Both the position numbers and the translations under genes were made by a program. A DNA stretch of 63,620 bases from Alphaproteobacteria bacterium Ga0077535 (GTDB taxonomy: Bacteria; Pseudomonadota; Alphaproteobacteria; Caulobacterales; Aquidulcibacteraceae), in contig LNEK01000024.1 of NCBI GenBank assembly GCA_001464425.1, positions 1 to 63,620 on the forward strand, written 5' to 3'. Every line of letters starts with the position of its first letter. The first letter of the stretch is position 1. Positions 18,828-28,030 of this stretch are shown here, piece after piece. Below the pieces are notes generated by a model. That model was not told the origin of the DNA, did not search any database, and saw only the letters and a list, made by a program, of their open reading frames with translations.

Positions 18828-19585
18828 ATGACCGCGGTTTTGCTCGCCGTCGTTGGCTTGGCCGTTTTGGTCGCCGTTCTGTGGCTGATTGGTGCGCGTG
18901 AGCCGGTGTTGCGCGAGAAGGGGCCAGTCTGGTTCATCGCTTTGCGCGGCGGTGATGGCGCACTGGCGCCGCATGCGTGCAAACTTTGGTCATCGACCGC
19001 CGATCAAGTCTTCATCGGCGGCGGCGATGATCCCTACTGGACGCGGTTCATTCTCGCTGCAGGCGATGGCGCAACGCCGCTCGTCACTGAAAGCTTTGAT
19101 GACGCCTTCATTGCCCGCGTGCGCCTATTCTCGCCGCCGCGTATTGCGCTCGGGCTGATCCGTGTTCTGGTGGCGAGCGGCATTCTCTCGCGCCCGTCGA
19201 CTGAGAACGTCGCGACCGATGTGCAATCCATCGGCTTCAATCCTGATCACATGCCGAGTGCAGGCGCCATCACTCGGCTGTTGGCGCGTCCCGGCACGTA
19301 TGCGCCTGCCATGGTCAACTTCTTGCGCTACACGCGCGACGGCGCCGGCCGGGCCGACTATCGCAAATACGGCATCGTCGCGATGCGCACCGTGTTTCGC
19401 ACGAGATCGTGCGCCAGGCCAAGGCTTGGCCGGCTGGCAGCCTCTGGCATGACGTCGCTGCGATGCGCTACCCGAGCCCGCCCGCCATTCTCTCGATGGA
19501 GCACGTGCCGGCTTATCGCGCGGCACTCGTACACCGCGACACGGGCCTCGAGCGCACAGTCGTTATCGCCTCGACACCGAACTAG
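18828..19585 (+). pseudogene. DUF1330-like membrane protein, broken by a frameshift
   Basis: The intact part starts MTAVLLAVVGLAVLVAVLWL (ATG at 18828), a membrane segment followed by a soluble domain resembling DUF1330/EthD-type proteins (MVNFLRYTRD, then YRKYG). Around 19391-19396 the frame changes: in frame 0 the text turns into Arg/Ser-rich nonsense, while the -1 frame continues with HEIVRQAKAWPAGSLWHD, then AMRYPSPPAILSMEHVPAY and ends ASTPN at a stop at 19583-19585. Restoring one base would give about 252 residues. The reading after the shift matches the family, so this is a recent single-base loss or a sequencing error. Last gene of the metallohydrolase-sulfatase unit; its end overlaps the RND pump's stop by four bases. 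Confidence 0.8.
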
Positions 19586-22500
19586 GCCGCCGCTTCTTCC
19601 TTATCCTTAGGCGCCAGCAGCAAATACATCGCCGGCGTTACGATCCGCGCGATCAAGGTCGAGCTAATCAAACCGCCAATCAGCACCATGGCGATCGGCG
19701 AGAACAGCGGCGAATCTTCCAGCAAGAGCGGCGTCATGCCGCCGATCGCTGTCGCACTGGTCAGCAGCACAGGCAGGAAGCGCACTTCCCCGGCCCGCTC
19801 GATGGCTTCTCCCAAAGCCACGCCGCGCTCGCGCAGTTGATTGGCGAACTCTACCAGAAGGATGGAGTTTTTGATTTCGATGCCGATCAGCGCGATGAAG
19901 CCGATGATGGCGGTGAACGACAGAGACTCGCCGCCGATCCAGAGTGCGATTAATCCACCCATGATCCCGAATGGAATGACGAAGGCGACGACGCCGGTCA
20001 CGGCGAATGTGCCGAACTCCAAGAGCAACACGGCCATGATGCCGAACATCGCGATGAGGATGGCCGGGCCAAGTCCCGAGAAGCTGCGCTGCTGCGCTTC
20101 AGCCTGACCGCCGAAATTGATCGCATAGCCGGAGGGCAGTGAAATCGCATCGATCCGCTCGGCGACATCGGCGGTGACATTGGTCGTCAGATAGCCGCTT
20201 TGCGTGTAGGCGCTCACCGTCGCTGTGCGCTGACGCTGGAGGCGGTCGATCGAGGCCGGGCCGCTTTCCATCTGAGGTTCGGAGATTTCGCTCAGCGGCA
20301 GGGCTTCGCCGCTGGTGTTCCAAACGTAGAGGTGGTCAAGCGCCGAGACGGGCATTGCATTGTCGCGCGGTGCGCGGAGCACGACCGGGAAGGCGTCACC
20401 TGCCGGATCGCGGAATTGCGCTACCGGCGCGCCGCCGATGGCGATCCGCAGGCTTTGGTCGATAGAGCCGGCGGGAACGCCGCGCAAAGCGGCTTCAGCG
20501 TCATCGATCCCGAGATCGAGGTCGATCAATCGCTCGGCCATCGGGTTGGCAATATCGCGTGTGCCAGGCGTCTCGCGCACGATGCGCTCGACCTCGGCCG
20601 CGATCTCGCCGATAGCGGAAAGATCGGCGCCGCTGATTTGTACTGCGATCGGCGCCTCAATCGGCGGGCCGTTGGTGAAGCGGCGGAGGTTGATCCGCGC
20701 CCCGGCATATTGATCCAGCTGCGCGCGAATTTCTTCCAGCTTCGCCATGCCTTCACGGCGATGCCACTCGCCGAAGCGCGCGTACACTTGGCCGACATTG
20801 GACAATTGCTCCGGCGGAATCTCGTTGTAGAAAATCTGTGGGTTGCCGCGTCCGGAATTGGCAAAGCGCCACTCGATCTCGGGATGCGATGCCAACACGT
20901 TATCGACGAAGAGCACGGCGCGGTCAGTCTCGCTCACTGCAGCGCCTTGCGGCGTTTCGATCTCTACAAGGAAGTAGGGACTGTCGTTCTCTGGGAAGAG
21001 ACTAAACCCGAGCTTCGGGATCAGGCCTAGCGACAACACGAAACCCGCAAGCGCCACGATCACCGTCTTGCGCGGATGCATCAACGCGAGATGCAGAGCG
21101 GGGCGGTAGAACGCATGGATCGCGCCCATTAGCGTATCGAGGAACGGGTTATGTTTGCCGGCGGCGTCCCGCGGCAGCCAGCGGCTCGCCAAGAACGGAA
21201 TAATCGTTAGTGCTACGATAAGCGATGCGATGATCGTGACGACGACCGCCACCGGCAGCGATCGCACGAATGCGCCGGCGCCTTCCGGCAGCGCCATGAT
21301 CGGCAGAAACGCCAGCAACAGCGTCGCAGTGCAGCCGATCACCGCGATATTGATTTCTTGCACGCCGGCGATCGCCGCTTCGCGGGGCGCCAGGCCGTTG
21401 CGCAAGTGCCGCGAGATATTTTCGGTGACGACGATGCTGTCATCCACCAAAAGCCCGAGCGCCAGCACGAAGCCAGCAATTGAAAGCTGGTTCAGGGAAT
21501 AGCCAAGCGCGTGCATCGCGGTGACGCCCATGGCCAGCGAGAGCGGGATGGAGACCATCACTACCGCCGATGCGCGCAAACCGAGCGGCAGCAGCGTCAG
21601 CAGAACGAGCACGATGGCAATGCCGAAATCGCGCGCAAGACTACCGAGCCGTTGGCTTACTGTTTCGGACTGGTCGAAGCCTCGATGCAGCGTGATATTT
21701 TCGGGGAGCGTTTCGCTAAACGCCTCGATGCGCGCGCGGGCGCCTTCCAGAACAGGGAAGATGTCCTCGCCCAAACGGGTGCGGGCGCTGACGAAGACGG
21801 CGCGCTGGCCGTTGAAGCGAGTGATGTGGGCGCGCTCGTCGTTCGCCCAACCAACCTCCGCCACATCGCCTACGGTCAGCACTGAGCCGCGATCCGCGCG
21901 CAAAGCCACACCGCGAATTTCATCGATGCTGTTGTAGGAGCCGGAGGCCTGCACGTTAAACCGCCGCCCGCCCGCTTCGACAGCGCCGATCGGTGTGTCC
22001 AAGCCTTCGCGCTGCAAGGCGTCCGCCACCGCCGTTAGCGGCAAACGATAGGCAGCGAGCTGATCGAGGTTTGCAGCGACACGCACTTCTGCGGGCGGGG
22101 CGCCCCACACTTCCGCCTGCTGCACACCTGGCGCGCGCTCAAGCGAGTCGCGCAGTGCCTTGGCGTAAGATTCCAGTTGCCGAAATGGCGCGTCGTCGCT
22201 GGTCAACGCCACTTGCACGATGCTGGTTTGCGCCGGATTGAAGCGGCGCGAGCGGATATCGACGATGCCGTCCGGCAGGCGCGGGCGCACGAGGTTAAGC
22301 TCGCGCACGACTTCGCCGAATTTCTCTTCAGCGTCGGCGCCCCAATTGAACTCCACCGAAATCACCGCCACGCCAGCGCGGCTGGAGGAGCGGATTTCGC
22401 GGATGTCTTCGATGGCGTTTATGGCGTCTTCGATCGGAATCGCGACGAGCCGCTCCATCTGCTCGGCATCGGCGCCAGGCAACACCACGGCGACGGCGAC

Positions 22501-22635
22501 GCCAGGAAATTCAACGATCGGATCTTCCGCCTTGGGGATCGCCAGGATGGCGCCCACGCCCAGCGCGCCGAGCAGCAGGAAGAGAACCGTGGTGAACTGC
22601 CAGCGGTCGACGAAGAAGCGAGTGAGCGCCTGCAT
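19582..22635 (-). CDS. RND efflux pump inner-membrane transporter (HAE1/AcrB-like)
   Basis: A 1017-residue proton-driven drug/compound exporter of the inner membrane. It starts MQALTRFFVDRWQF and shows twelve hydrophobic helices in two halves, each followed by a large periplasmic loop. The fourth-helix acidic pair appears in GLLVDDSIVVTENI, the proton-relay residues. Its ATG follows directly after the adaptor's TAA stop with no gap, so the pair is translated as a unit. No outer-membrane channel gene lies nearby, so a TolC-like partner is probably elsewhere. Substrates are not predictable from sequence. Its C-terminal end overlaps the stop of the frameshifted gene on the other strand. Confidence 0.93.
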   Translation of the reverse strand: MQALTRFFVDRWQFTTVLFLLLGALGVGAILAIPKAEDPIVEFPGVAVAVVLPGADAEQMERLVAIPIEDAINAIEDIREIRSSSRAGVAVISVEFNWGADAEEKFGEVVRELNLVRPRLPDGIVDIRSRRFNPAQTSIVQVALTSDDAPFRQLESYAKALRDSLERAPGVQQAEVWGAPPAEVRVAANLDQLAAYRLPLTAVADALQREGLDTPIGAVEAGGRRFNVQASGSYNSIDEIRGVALRADRGSVLTVGDVAEVGWANDERAHITRFNGQRAVFVSARTRLGEDIFPVLEGARARIEAFSETLPENITLHRGFDQSETVSQRLGSLARDFGIAIVLVLLTLLPLGLRASAVVMVSIPLSLAMGVTAMHALGYSLNQLSIAGFVLALGLLVDDSIVVTENISRHLRNGLAPREAAIAGVQEINIAVIGCTATLLLAFLPIMALPEGAGAFVRSLPVAVVVTIIASLIVALTIIPFLASRWLPRDAAGKHNPFLDTLMGAIHAFYRPALHLALMHPRKTVIVALAGFVLSLGLIPKLGFSLFPENDSPYFLVEIETPQGAAVSETDRAVLFVDNVLASHPEIEWRFANSGRGNPQIFYNEIPPEQLSNVGQVYARFGEWHRREGMAKLEEIRAQLDQYAGARINLRRFTNGPPIEAPIAVQISGADLSAIGEIAAEVERIVRETPGTRDIANPMAERLIDLDLGIDDAEAALRGVPAGSIDQSLRIAIGGAPVAQFRDPAGDAFPVVLRAPRDNAMPVSALDHLYVWNTSGEALPLSEISEPQMESGPASIDRLQRQRTATVSAYTQSGYLTTNVTADVAERIDAISLPSGYAINFGGQAEAQQRSFSGLGPAILIAMFGIMAVLLLEFGTFAVTGVVAFVIPFGIMGGLIALWIGGESLSFTAIIGFIALIGIEIKNSILLVEFANQLRERGVALGEAIERAGEVRFLPVLLTSATAIGGMTPLLLEDSPLFSPIAMVLIGGLISSTLIARIVTPAMYLLLAPKDKEEAAA

Positions 22636-23661
22636 TTAGCTAGCGGCCGCGATGCGCACCGTGGCGCCGTCCTGCACATAAGCAGCGCCAGCGGAGACGA
22701 CGCGGTCGCCTGCCGCGAGGCCTTCGACGACGAGCACGCCGTCTTGCGTAACACCCGATGTGCGCACGCTGCGTCGTCTGGCGATGTTGTCGGCGTCCAC
22801 GACGAACACCACGCCTTGGTCAGCGCGTGAATCCAGCAATGACAATGTCGGCACCAAGATTGCCGATTCCTGCGCGGCGCCAGCTGCCGCGGCGATCTCG
22901 ACTTGCGCAACTGTGCCGCTCCGCAGCCCTTCAGCACCGGTGATGTCGACTTCGACCTCGAAAGCGCCCGTGCCGTCCGCGCCCTTGGCGCCAACGCGCG
23001 TCACGCGCCCTTGCAGCGGCGCCCCGCCGGCTACGCTCACACTGGCGAGATCGCCAACACGCACGCGCGCTGCTTCGGTGGAGGACACCGGCGCCCGCAC
23101 CACAAGGCCGGACGCGGTTTCGCCGAATATGAAGATCGGCGCGCCGGCGGCCACTGTTTGCGAGGTCTCCGCCAGCCGGCGCAGCACGACGCCATCGGCA
23201 GGCGCGGTGAGCGTTGAAGTATCGCGTGCGCGTTCAACCGCGAGCCGCGCATCATCGAGGCGCGCTTGCGAAACAAACCCGCGATCGAACAATTCTTGCG
23301 TGCGTTCCAAATCGCGAACGGCGTTTGCGCGTGCGAGAGCTGCCTCATCGGTGTTCGAGCCGACGCTTGTGCGGCGAAGCACGGCAAGTCGCTGGCCGCG
23401 CCGCACGACGTCGCCCGCGTCCACTTGCAGCGCGCTGACAACGCCCGGAGACGTGAACGCCAATTGCGGTTCGCGCTTGTAGCCAATGAGGCCGCTCGCC
23501 TGGATCGTGCCCGCTGCCGAGAGCGGCTGCACGGCCACGATCTCGACTAGTGGGCCCTGGTTCTCCTGCCGCGCAGCAACGTCCTCGCCGGCGCCGCACC
23601 CGAGCAGCGCGAGCCCTGCAATTCCCAGCGTAAGAGACTGAAAAAAATTGGCTTTCTGCAC
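22636..23661 (-). CDS. RND efflux periplasmic adaptor (membrane fusion protein), lipoprotein
   Basis: Bridges the inner-membrane pump and an outer-membrane channel. I use the GTG at 23661 because GGGAGG lies seven bases upstream and the start then gives a signal peptide with lipobox LLGC (Cys22); the ATG at 23706 adds residues unlike a signal. The 341 residues show a split lipoyl domain (DVVRRGQRLAVL, then LTAPADGVVLRRLA), a helical hairpin, a beta-barrel and a C-terminal membrane-proximal domain (VEGLAAGDRVVSAG). It precedes the pump gene without a gap. Opposite and upstream is a TetR gene with a double palindrome in between, so control by that repressor is likely. Confidence 0.9.
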   Translation of the reverse strand: MQKANFFQSLTLGIAGLALLGCGAGEDVAARQENQGPLVEIVAVQPLSAAGTIQASGLIGYKREPQLAFTSPGVVSALQVDAGDVVRRGQRLAVLRRTSVGSNTDEAALARANAVRDLERTQELFDRGFVSQARLDDARLAVERARDTSTLTAPADGVVLRRLAETSQTVAAGAPIFIFGETASGLVVRAPVSSTEAARVRVGDLASVSVAGGAPLQGRVTRVGAKGADGTGAFEVEVDITGAEGLRSGTVAQVEIAAAAGAAQESAILVPTLSLLDSRADQGVVFVVDADNIARRRSVRTSGVTQDGVLVVEGLAAGDRVVSAGAAYVQDGATVRIAAAS

Positions 23662-23698
23662 GATCTCGCCTCCCGGAGAGCTATCCGGCTGCCGTATT

Positions 23699-23735
23699 CT
23701 TGACACTGTCTAGCTTGGAGCTTGACACTGTCAAG
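23699..23735. promoter_or_regulatory. Paired palindromic operator between RND operon and TetR gene
   Basis: Two copies of a 15-base palindrome lie in the divergent gap. The one at 23721-23735 is perfect (CTTGACA-C-TGTCAAG); the one at 23699-23713 differs at one position (TGTCTAG). Their centres are 22 bases apart, about two helical turns, so both would face the same side of the DNA. Each palindrome contains TTGACA, the -35 consensus. This is typical of a TetR-type operator covering the promoters of both directions. Binding is inferred, not proven. Confidence 0.75.
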
Positions 23736-23755
23736 CGAAGATTTATTGAAGCCCG

Positions 23756-24346
23756 GTGAGAGTCGCTCCGGACAATCTTCGCCGCACGATCCTCGACGCC
23801 AGCCTTGGGCTGATCGCGTCCGAGGGGCTTGAGGGCTTTTCGATGCGGGAGGTGGCGCGCCGCGCCGGCGTCAGCCACCAGGCGCCGTACCACCACTTTC
23901 CCGATCGCGAGTCGATCATGGCGGCGATTGTCGCTGAAGGGTTCACGCGCCTGCGCGATGACTCGCTCGCCGCCCTCGATGGTGCCGCCGATCCATTTGC
24001 GCGCTTGAGCGCGATCGGCCGCGCTTACCTAAACTTCGCGCTCAACAATCCCGCGCACTTCAAGCTCATGTTCCGCTCAGAGCATGTGCGTGAAGATCGC
24101 CACGACGAAGCAGCGGCGTGTGCGAAGGGCGCGTTCGAAGTGTTGGCGAACGTCGCAGAGGAGGTCGCCGCCGTGAGCCGTCACGAGGCGCGCTCGGTCA
24201 TCCTCACCGCATGGTCAACAGTCCACGGCCTCGCCACCTTGATGCTCGAAGGCAAGCTTGAGAAAGCGCTCGAAGGTCAGTCGAAGGACGCCGCCATCGA
24301 ACATGGCGTCGCATCTCTCGAACGTATGCTGCGCGCTTCGGCTTAG
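23756..24346 (+). CDS. TetR/AcrR-family regulator, likely repressor of the adjacent RND pump
   Basis: A 196-residue regulator. The helix-turn-helix FSMREVARRAGVSHQAPYHH is classic TetR; the C-terminal half with AWSTVHGLATLMLEGKL matches the WHG-type (TetR_C_33) ligand domain. It starts at a GTG at 23756 with no ribosome-binding site, and a possible -10 (TATTGA) at 23744-23749 would put transcription near the start codon, so a leaderless message is possible. It is divergent from the RND operon with the paired palindrome between. Its end overlaps the stop of the TRAP permease gene by four bases on the other strand. Confidence 0.88.
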   Translation: MRVAPDNLRRTILDASLGLIASEGLEGFSMREVARRAGVSHQAPYHHFPDRESIMAAIVAEGFTRLRDDSLAALDGAADPFARLSAIGRAYLNFALNNPAHFKLMFRSEHVREDRHDEAAACAKGAFEVLANVAEEVAAVSRHEARSVILTAWSTVHGLATLMLEGKLEKALEGQSKDAAIEHGVASLERMLRASA

Positions 24347-25623
24347 CGCCAGAGCGCCGGTAGCGTTAGCGAGAGCGCCGGGATGAACGTCACCAGCAGC
24401 AGTACAGTGATCGCCGCCAGATAGAACGGCCAGATCGACTTCATCGCTTCCGCTATGGTGATCCGCCCGATCGCCGAGCCGACAAACAACACGGATCCCA
24501 CCGGCGGCGTGATCAGGCCGATGCCGGCAGCCAGCACCAGGATGACGCCGAAGTGCAGGGGCGCGACGTCGAAAGCGCGCGCCACTGGCAGGAAGATTGG
24601 CGTGCAGATGATGATCATGGGCGCGAGATCCATGAAGGTGCCGAGCACCAACAGGATAGCCAGCATCATCAGCAGCACGAGCGTCTTGTTGTCCGTGACG
24701 CCTTGCAGCGCTTCCACCGCCATGGATGGAATTTGCAGATACGCCATCAGCCAGCCGAACGCGCCGGCAGCGCCGATCACGAACAGCACCGCGCCGGATG
24801 AACGCGCCGCGTGCGCCACCGCGCCGAAAAAGGCCCCCCAGCCCATTCCGCGATAAACCAGAAGCGTGACGAGCAACGCGTACACAACCGCGACCGCGGC
24901 GCTTTCGATCGCCGTGAAAATGCCGGCGCGGATGCCGCCGAAGATCACAAAGATCAACAACAAGCCCGGTATCGCCGCGATGAAGCGCACGCCTACTGCG
25001 CCGAAACCCGGAAACGCCTCGGTCGGGTAGTTGCGGATGCGCGCCAGCACATACGCCGCAATCATCACGCCGAGCGCCAGCAGCAACGCCGGCACGATAC
25101 CCGCCGCAAACAAGTCCGCGATCGAAACGCCGCCGCCTGCGATGGCTGAGTAGAGAATGAGATTGTGCGACGGCGGCAACAACAACGCCACCAACGCCGC
25201 CGAAATCGTCACATCGACGGCGTAGTCTTTGGAGAAGCCGCGCTTTTCCATTTGCGGGATCATGGTCGAGCCGATGGCGGACACATCCGCCAACGCCGAA
25301 CCCGACACGCCGCCGAATAAGGTCGACGCAACGACGCTGACTTGCCCCAAGCCGCCGCGCAAATGCCCAACAAGAGAAGAGGCGAGGGAGATCAGGCGCT
25401 CGGATATCCCTCCGCGCAGCATGAGTTCGCCGGCGAAGATAAACAGCGGGATCGCCAGCAGCGAGACTTTGTTAAAGCCCGATCCCAATTGCTGCACGAC
25501 AACGATCGGCGGCAGGTCGAGATACAAGATCGTCGCCAGCGTCGCCGCCGCGATTGAGAACGCCACCGGCACGCCGAGCACCAGAAGCAGCGCGAAAACG
25601 CCAAAGAGGATCGCGATTTCCAT
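24343..25623 (-). CDS. dctM: TRAP transporter large permease subunit (DctM family)
   Basis: The 12-helix inner-membrane subunit of a sodium-coupled TRAP uptake system. The 426 residues begin MEIAILFGVFALLLVLGVPV and contain the family's repeated loops, such as LFGGVSGSALADVSAIGS and GLITPPVGSVLFVGSAIG, which cover the transport path. Its ATG overlaps the small permease's stop by one base (TAATG), a translational-coupling arrangement. It completes a four-gene unit with hydratase, binding protein and small permease. The transported substrate is probably an organic acid; the neighbouring hydratase hints at an aromatic or keto-acid compound. Confidence 0.94.
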   Translation of the reverse strand: MEIAILFGVFALLLVLGVPVAFSIAAATLATILYLDLPPIVVVQQLGSGFNKVSLLAIPLFIFAGELMLRGGISERLISLASSLVGHLRGGLGQVSVVASTLFGGVSGSALADVSAIGSTMIPQMEKRGFSKDYAVDVTISAALVALLLPPSHNLILYSAIAGGGVSIADLFAAGIVPALLLALGVMIAAYVLARIRNYPTEAFPGFGAVGVRFIAAIPGLLLIFVIFGGIRAGIFTAIESAAVAVVYALLVTLLVYRGMGWGAFFGAVAHAARSSGAVLFVIGAAGAFGWLMAYLQIPSMAVEALQGVTDNKTLVLLMMLAILLVLGTFMDLAPMIIICTPIFLPVARAFDVAPLHFGVILVLAAGIGLITPPVGSVLFVGSAIGRITIAEAMKSIWPFYLAAITVLLLVTFIPALSLTLPALWR

Positions 25624-26114
25624 TAGTGCGCTTCCTCTGGCGGATCGCCGCTTATCAGCCGCTCAAGCGCAAAGAGCGCGATCAGCGCGCCGCCGAGGCA
25701 AACGCCAACATACGAAAGCCCCTCCGGCGCCGGCGCGCCCGCCATCGGCACGCTCCACGAATCTGCCATCAGAAATCCGCCATAGCCGGCGAGCGCTGCG
25801 CCGAAACCGAGTGCGATCAGTCGCGACATGACTTTCAGCGCAGCGCGCAGAGGCGCCGGCGCTGCTTCTACGAGCGTCGGAAAGTTAAAGTGCGACTCGC
25901 GCCGCACCGCGATCGCCGCGCCGAACAACGCCGAAACGCTCATCAGAATCAAAGCGACCGGCTCGGTCCAGCCCGGTGAATCGTTCAGCGCATAGCGCCC
26001 GATCACCTGCCACAGCAGCACCAACACCATTACGCAGAGCGACGTTGCCGCGATGATGATCGCGAGCTTCGCAAGCGCCGTGAAGGCGCCAGTGAGCGCG
26101 TTGGATCCTGCCAT
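25623..26114 (-). CDS. dctQ: TRAP transporter small permease subunit (DctQ family)
   Basis: A 163-residue protein with four membrane helices, the accessory membrane subunit of the same TRAP system. The conserved segment WQVIGRYALNDSPGWTEPVAL (helix 1 to loop) is a family hallmark. It begins at the ATG at 26114, 33 bases after the binding-protein gene, and its stop overlaps the start of the large permease by one base. Confidence 0.92.
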   Translation of the reverse strand: MAGSNALTGAFTALAKLAIIIAATSLCVMVLVLLWQVIGRYALNDSPGWTEPVALILMSVSALFGAAIAVRRESHFNFPTLVEAAPAPLRAALKVMSRLIALGFGAALAGYGGFLMADSWSVPMAGAPAPEGLSYVGVCLGGALIALFALERLISGDPPEEAH

Positions 26115-26146
26115 TTTCCTTCCCCTCGTCGCCTTTGCGGCGATCG

Positions 26147-27130
26147 TTAGTCGTGGTCGTCGATACGCCGCAGCGCCGCAGCAATGTCCGGTTCTGCGAG
26201 ATAGCGTCGCCGCATCGGCTCCACGGCGCGTTTGAAGGCGTCGATATCGACTTCGTTTGCGGCGATCCCGGCGTCGAGCACGGTTTGCTTCGCTGCGGTT
26301 TGTTTCGTGTCCCAGAGCCCGCGCATCACCGCGACGGATTCCGTCGCCTTGGCCAAAATCAGTTCCCGGTCAGCCGGTGAGAATGCATCGAGGCGCGCCT
26401 TCGACATCAGCAACGCTTCCGGCGCGCAGCAATGCTTGGTCTCGGACCAGAAGCGTGCGACCTCGTATTGCCGCGTCGACTGATACGTCGCCCAATTGTT
26501 CTCCGCCGCATCGATCAAGTGCGTTTGCAAGCCCGTGAACACTTCGCCGAACGGGATCGGCGTTGCGTTCGCGCCCATGGCGTCGAGCATTTCCATGAAG
26601 ATGTCGGCGCGCGGCACGCGTACTTTGAGCCCGCGCATGTCCGCCGGCGTCACGATCGGACGGCGCACATTGTACATCGAGCGCAAACCGGAATCGTAGA
26701 AAGCAAGGCCGACGAGGCCGCGGCGCTGGAAGCTGGCGAGAATTTCCCGTCCAATCGCCCCATCGCAGACGTTGCGCATGTGGGCTTCGTCGCGGAACGT
26801 GTAGGGCAGTGCGAGCGGCCGCGTCGCTGGAAACATGTTGTTGACGGCGCCGAGATAAACGCGCGCGATATCGATGACGCCGTAGCGCGCGAGATTGACG
26901 GTGTCGGTCTCGCTGCCGAGCTGGCCTGAGGGATAGAGCCGGAAGGAAATTCGTCCGTCGGTTTCGCGCTCGATTTCCGCGCCCATCCAGCGCACGGCTT
27001 CGACGGTCGGGTAATCGGTCGGATGCACATCGACAGCGGTGACGACGCCGCCGTTTGCTTGGGCGAGCGCGGTCCCTGCGCCGACCGCCGCCAGCGCTCC
27101 CGAACCTAGCAGCAGCCGCCGCGAAATCAT
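26147..27130 (-). CDS. dctP: TRAP transporter periplasmic binding protein (DctP family)
   Basis: Captures the substrate in the periplasm. The 327-residue protein starts MISRRLLLGSGALAAVGAGT, a twin-arginine-like signal followed by ALAQA. Mature features of the family are visible: LYPSGQLGSETD, GLKVRVPRADIF (with the substrate-carboxylate-binding Arg) and FTGLQTHLIDAAENNW. It overlaps the upstream hydratase gene by four bases. The pocket Arg implies an organic acid with a carboxylate; the specific ligand is not readable from sequence. Confidence 0.92.
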   Translation of the reverse strand: MISRRLLLGSGALAAVGAGTALAQANGGVVTAVDVHPTDYPTVEAVRWMGAEIERETDGRISFRLYPSGQLGSETDTVNLARYGVIDIARVYLGAVNNMFPATRPLALPYTFRDEAHMRNVCDGAIGREILASFQRRGLVGLAFYDSGLRSMYNVRRPIVTPADMRGLKVRVPRADIFMEMLDAMGANATPIPFGEVFTGLQTHLIDAAENNWATYQSTRQYEVARFWSETKHCCAPEALLMSKARLDAFSPADRELILAKATESVAVMRGLWDTKQTAAKQTVLDAGIAANEVDIDAFKRAVEPMRRRYLAEPDIAAALRRIDDHD

Positions 27131-27936
27131 GCGAAGCCCTTTCCGTTCGGCGCGGCTTTCACCGCCGAACAGAGGATATCGCCAGATCCATTGAAGCTCA
27201 CGCGCGAACGTTGGCCGATGCGGATATCGTGTACGCCCGTCACTGCGCCGGTGGAGATGAGTTGGCCTGCCTTCAACGGCTTGCCGCGCTTGGCCAGGTG
27301 TTGGGCCAGAAACACGAGGGCATCGAGCGGGCCGTCATCGGCGGCATTCGCGCCGCCTTTGCCAACCGATGCGCCGTCGATGAAGGTTTCGGCGGTCATC
27401 CCGGCTTCGAGCTTAGCGCGCCAGTTTTGCACTTCCGGCCCAAGGATGAGGCCGTGATTGTTGCCGAAATCGGAGACGACGACTGTCGCGCCCAGATCGT
27501 TGATGGTCGCCAGCGGGCTGCCCGCGAGTTCGACGCCGATATGCATCGCGCCGATCAGCGCTGCTGCTTCCTCGCGCTTCCACTCGGTTTTGTCGGGCGG
27601 GGCGTCTTTGCCGATGCGGAAGACGTATTCCGCCTCCACTGCCGCGAAGCCGTTTTCATAGACAGGAAAGCTCACGTCGCCGTCCGCTTTCCAAACCAGG
27701 TGTTTGAATATTGGGCCGGCCAGGCGGTCTGAGCCGAGAGCCGCGACCTGCGGCGGCGGCACTCGGCCAATTTTCCAGCCGGCAACCTCGTCCGGCCAAA
27801 GCGCGATGGCTTCGTCCTGGACACGGTAGCTGATTTCGAGGCTGGCCGGTGGGTCGCCCGGAAAGCTAGGGAGCGCCTTCGCATCCTTGCGCGCGGCCAC
27901 GAACGAGCCAGCGATATCGCGTGCAGTGCTGCTCAT
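27127..27936 (-). CDS. 2-keto-4-pentenoate hydratase-like protein (FAH superfamily)
   Basis: A 269-residue member of the MhpD/fumarylacetoacetate-hydrolase superfamily, which hydrates 2-hydroxy-pentadienoates in meta-cleavage pathways. Family marks are the AEYVFRIGKD glutamates region, the MHIGVELAGSPL stretch and the closing GDILCSAV. It is the first gene of the TRAP unit, overlapping dctP by four bases, so import and first-step degradation of the same compound are probably linked. Decarboxylases of the same family look similar, so hydratase is a family-level call. Some 94 bases separate it from pgl; nothing else is seen there. Confidence 0.82.
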   Translation of the reverse strand: MSSTARDIAGSFVAARKDAKALPSFPGDPPASLEISYRVQDEAIALWPDEVAGWKIGRVPPPQVAALGSDRLAGPIFKHLVWKADGDVSFPVYENGFAAVEAEYVFRIGKDAPPDKTEWKREEAAALIGAMHIGVELAGSPLATINDLGATVVVSDFGNNHGLILGPEVQNWRAKLEAGMTAETFIDGASVGKGGANAADDGPLDALVFLAQHLAKRGKPLKAGQLISTGAVTGVHDIRIGQRSRVSFNGSGDILCSAVKAAPNGKGFA

Positions 27937-28030
27937 TTGCCTCCCCGCCGGCTAAAGCCAGTCTTGGATTATGCCATAGACGACACCGGTGTCATTGGCA
28001 ATCTAGGTCGCGTAGACGGGGATTGGCCAG

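Noticed and set aside
19385-19400. Programmed -1 frameshift in the DUF1330-like gene
   Set aside because: No slippery heptamer is present at the junction; a single-base deletion or sequencing error explains it better.
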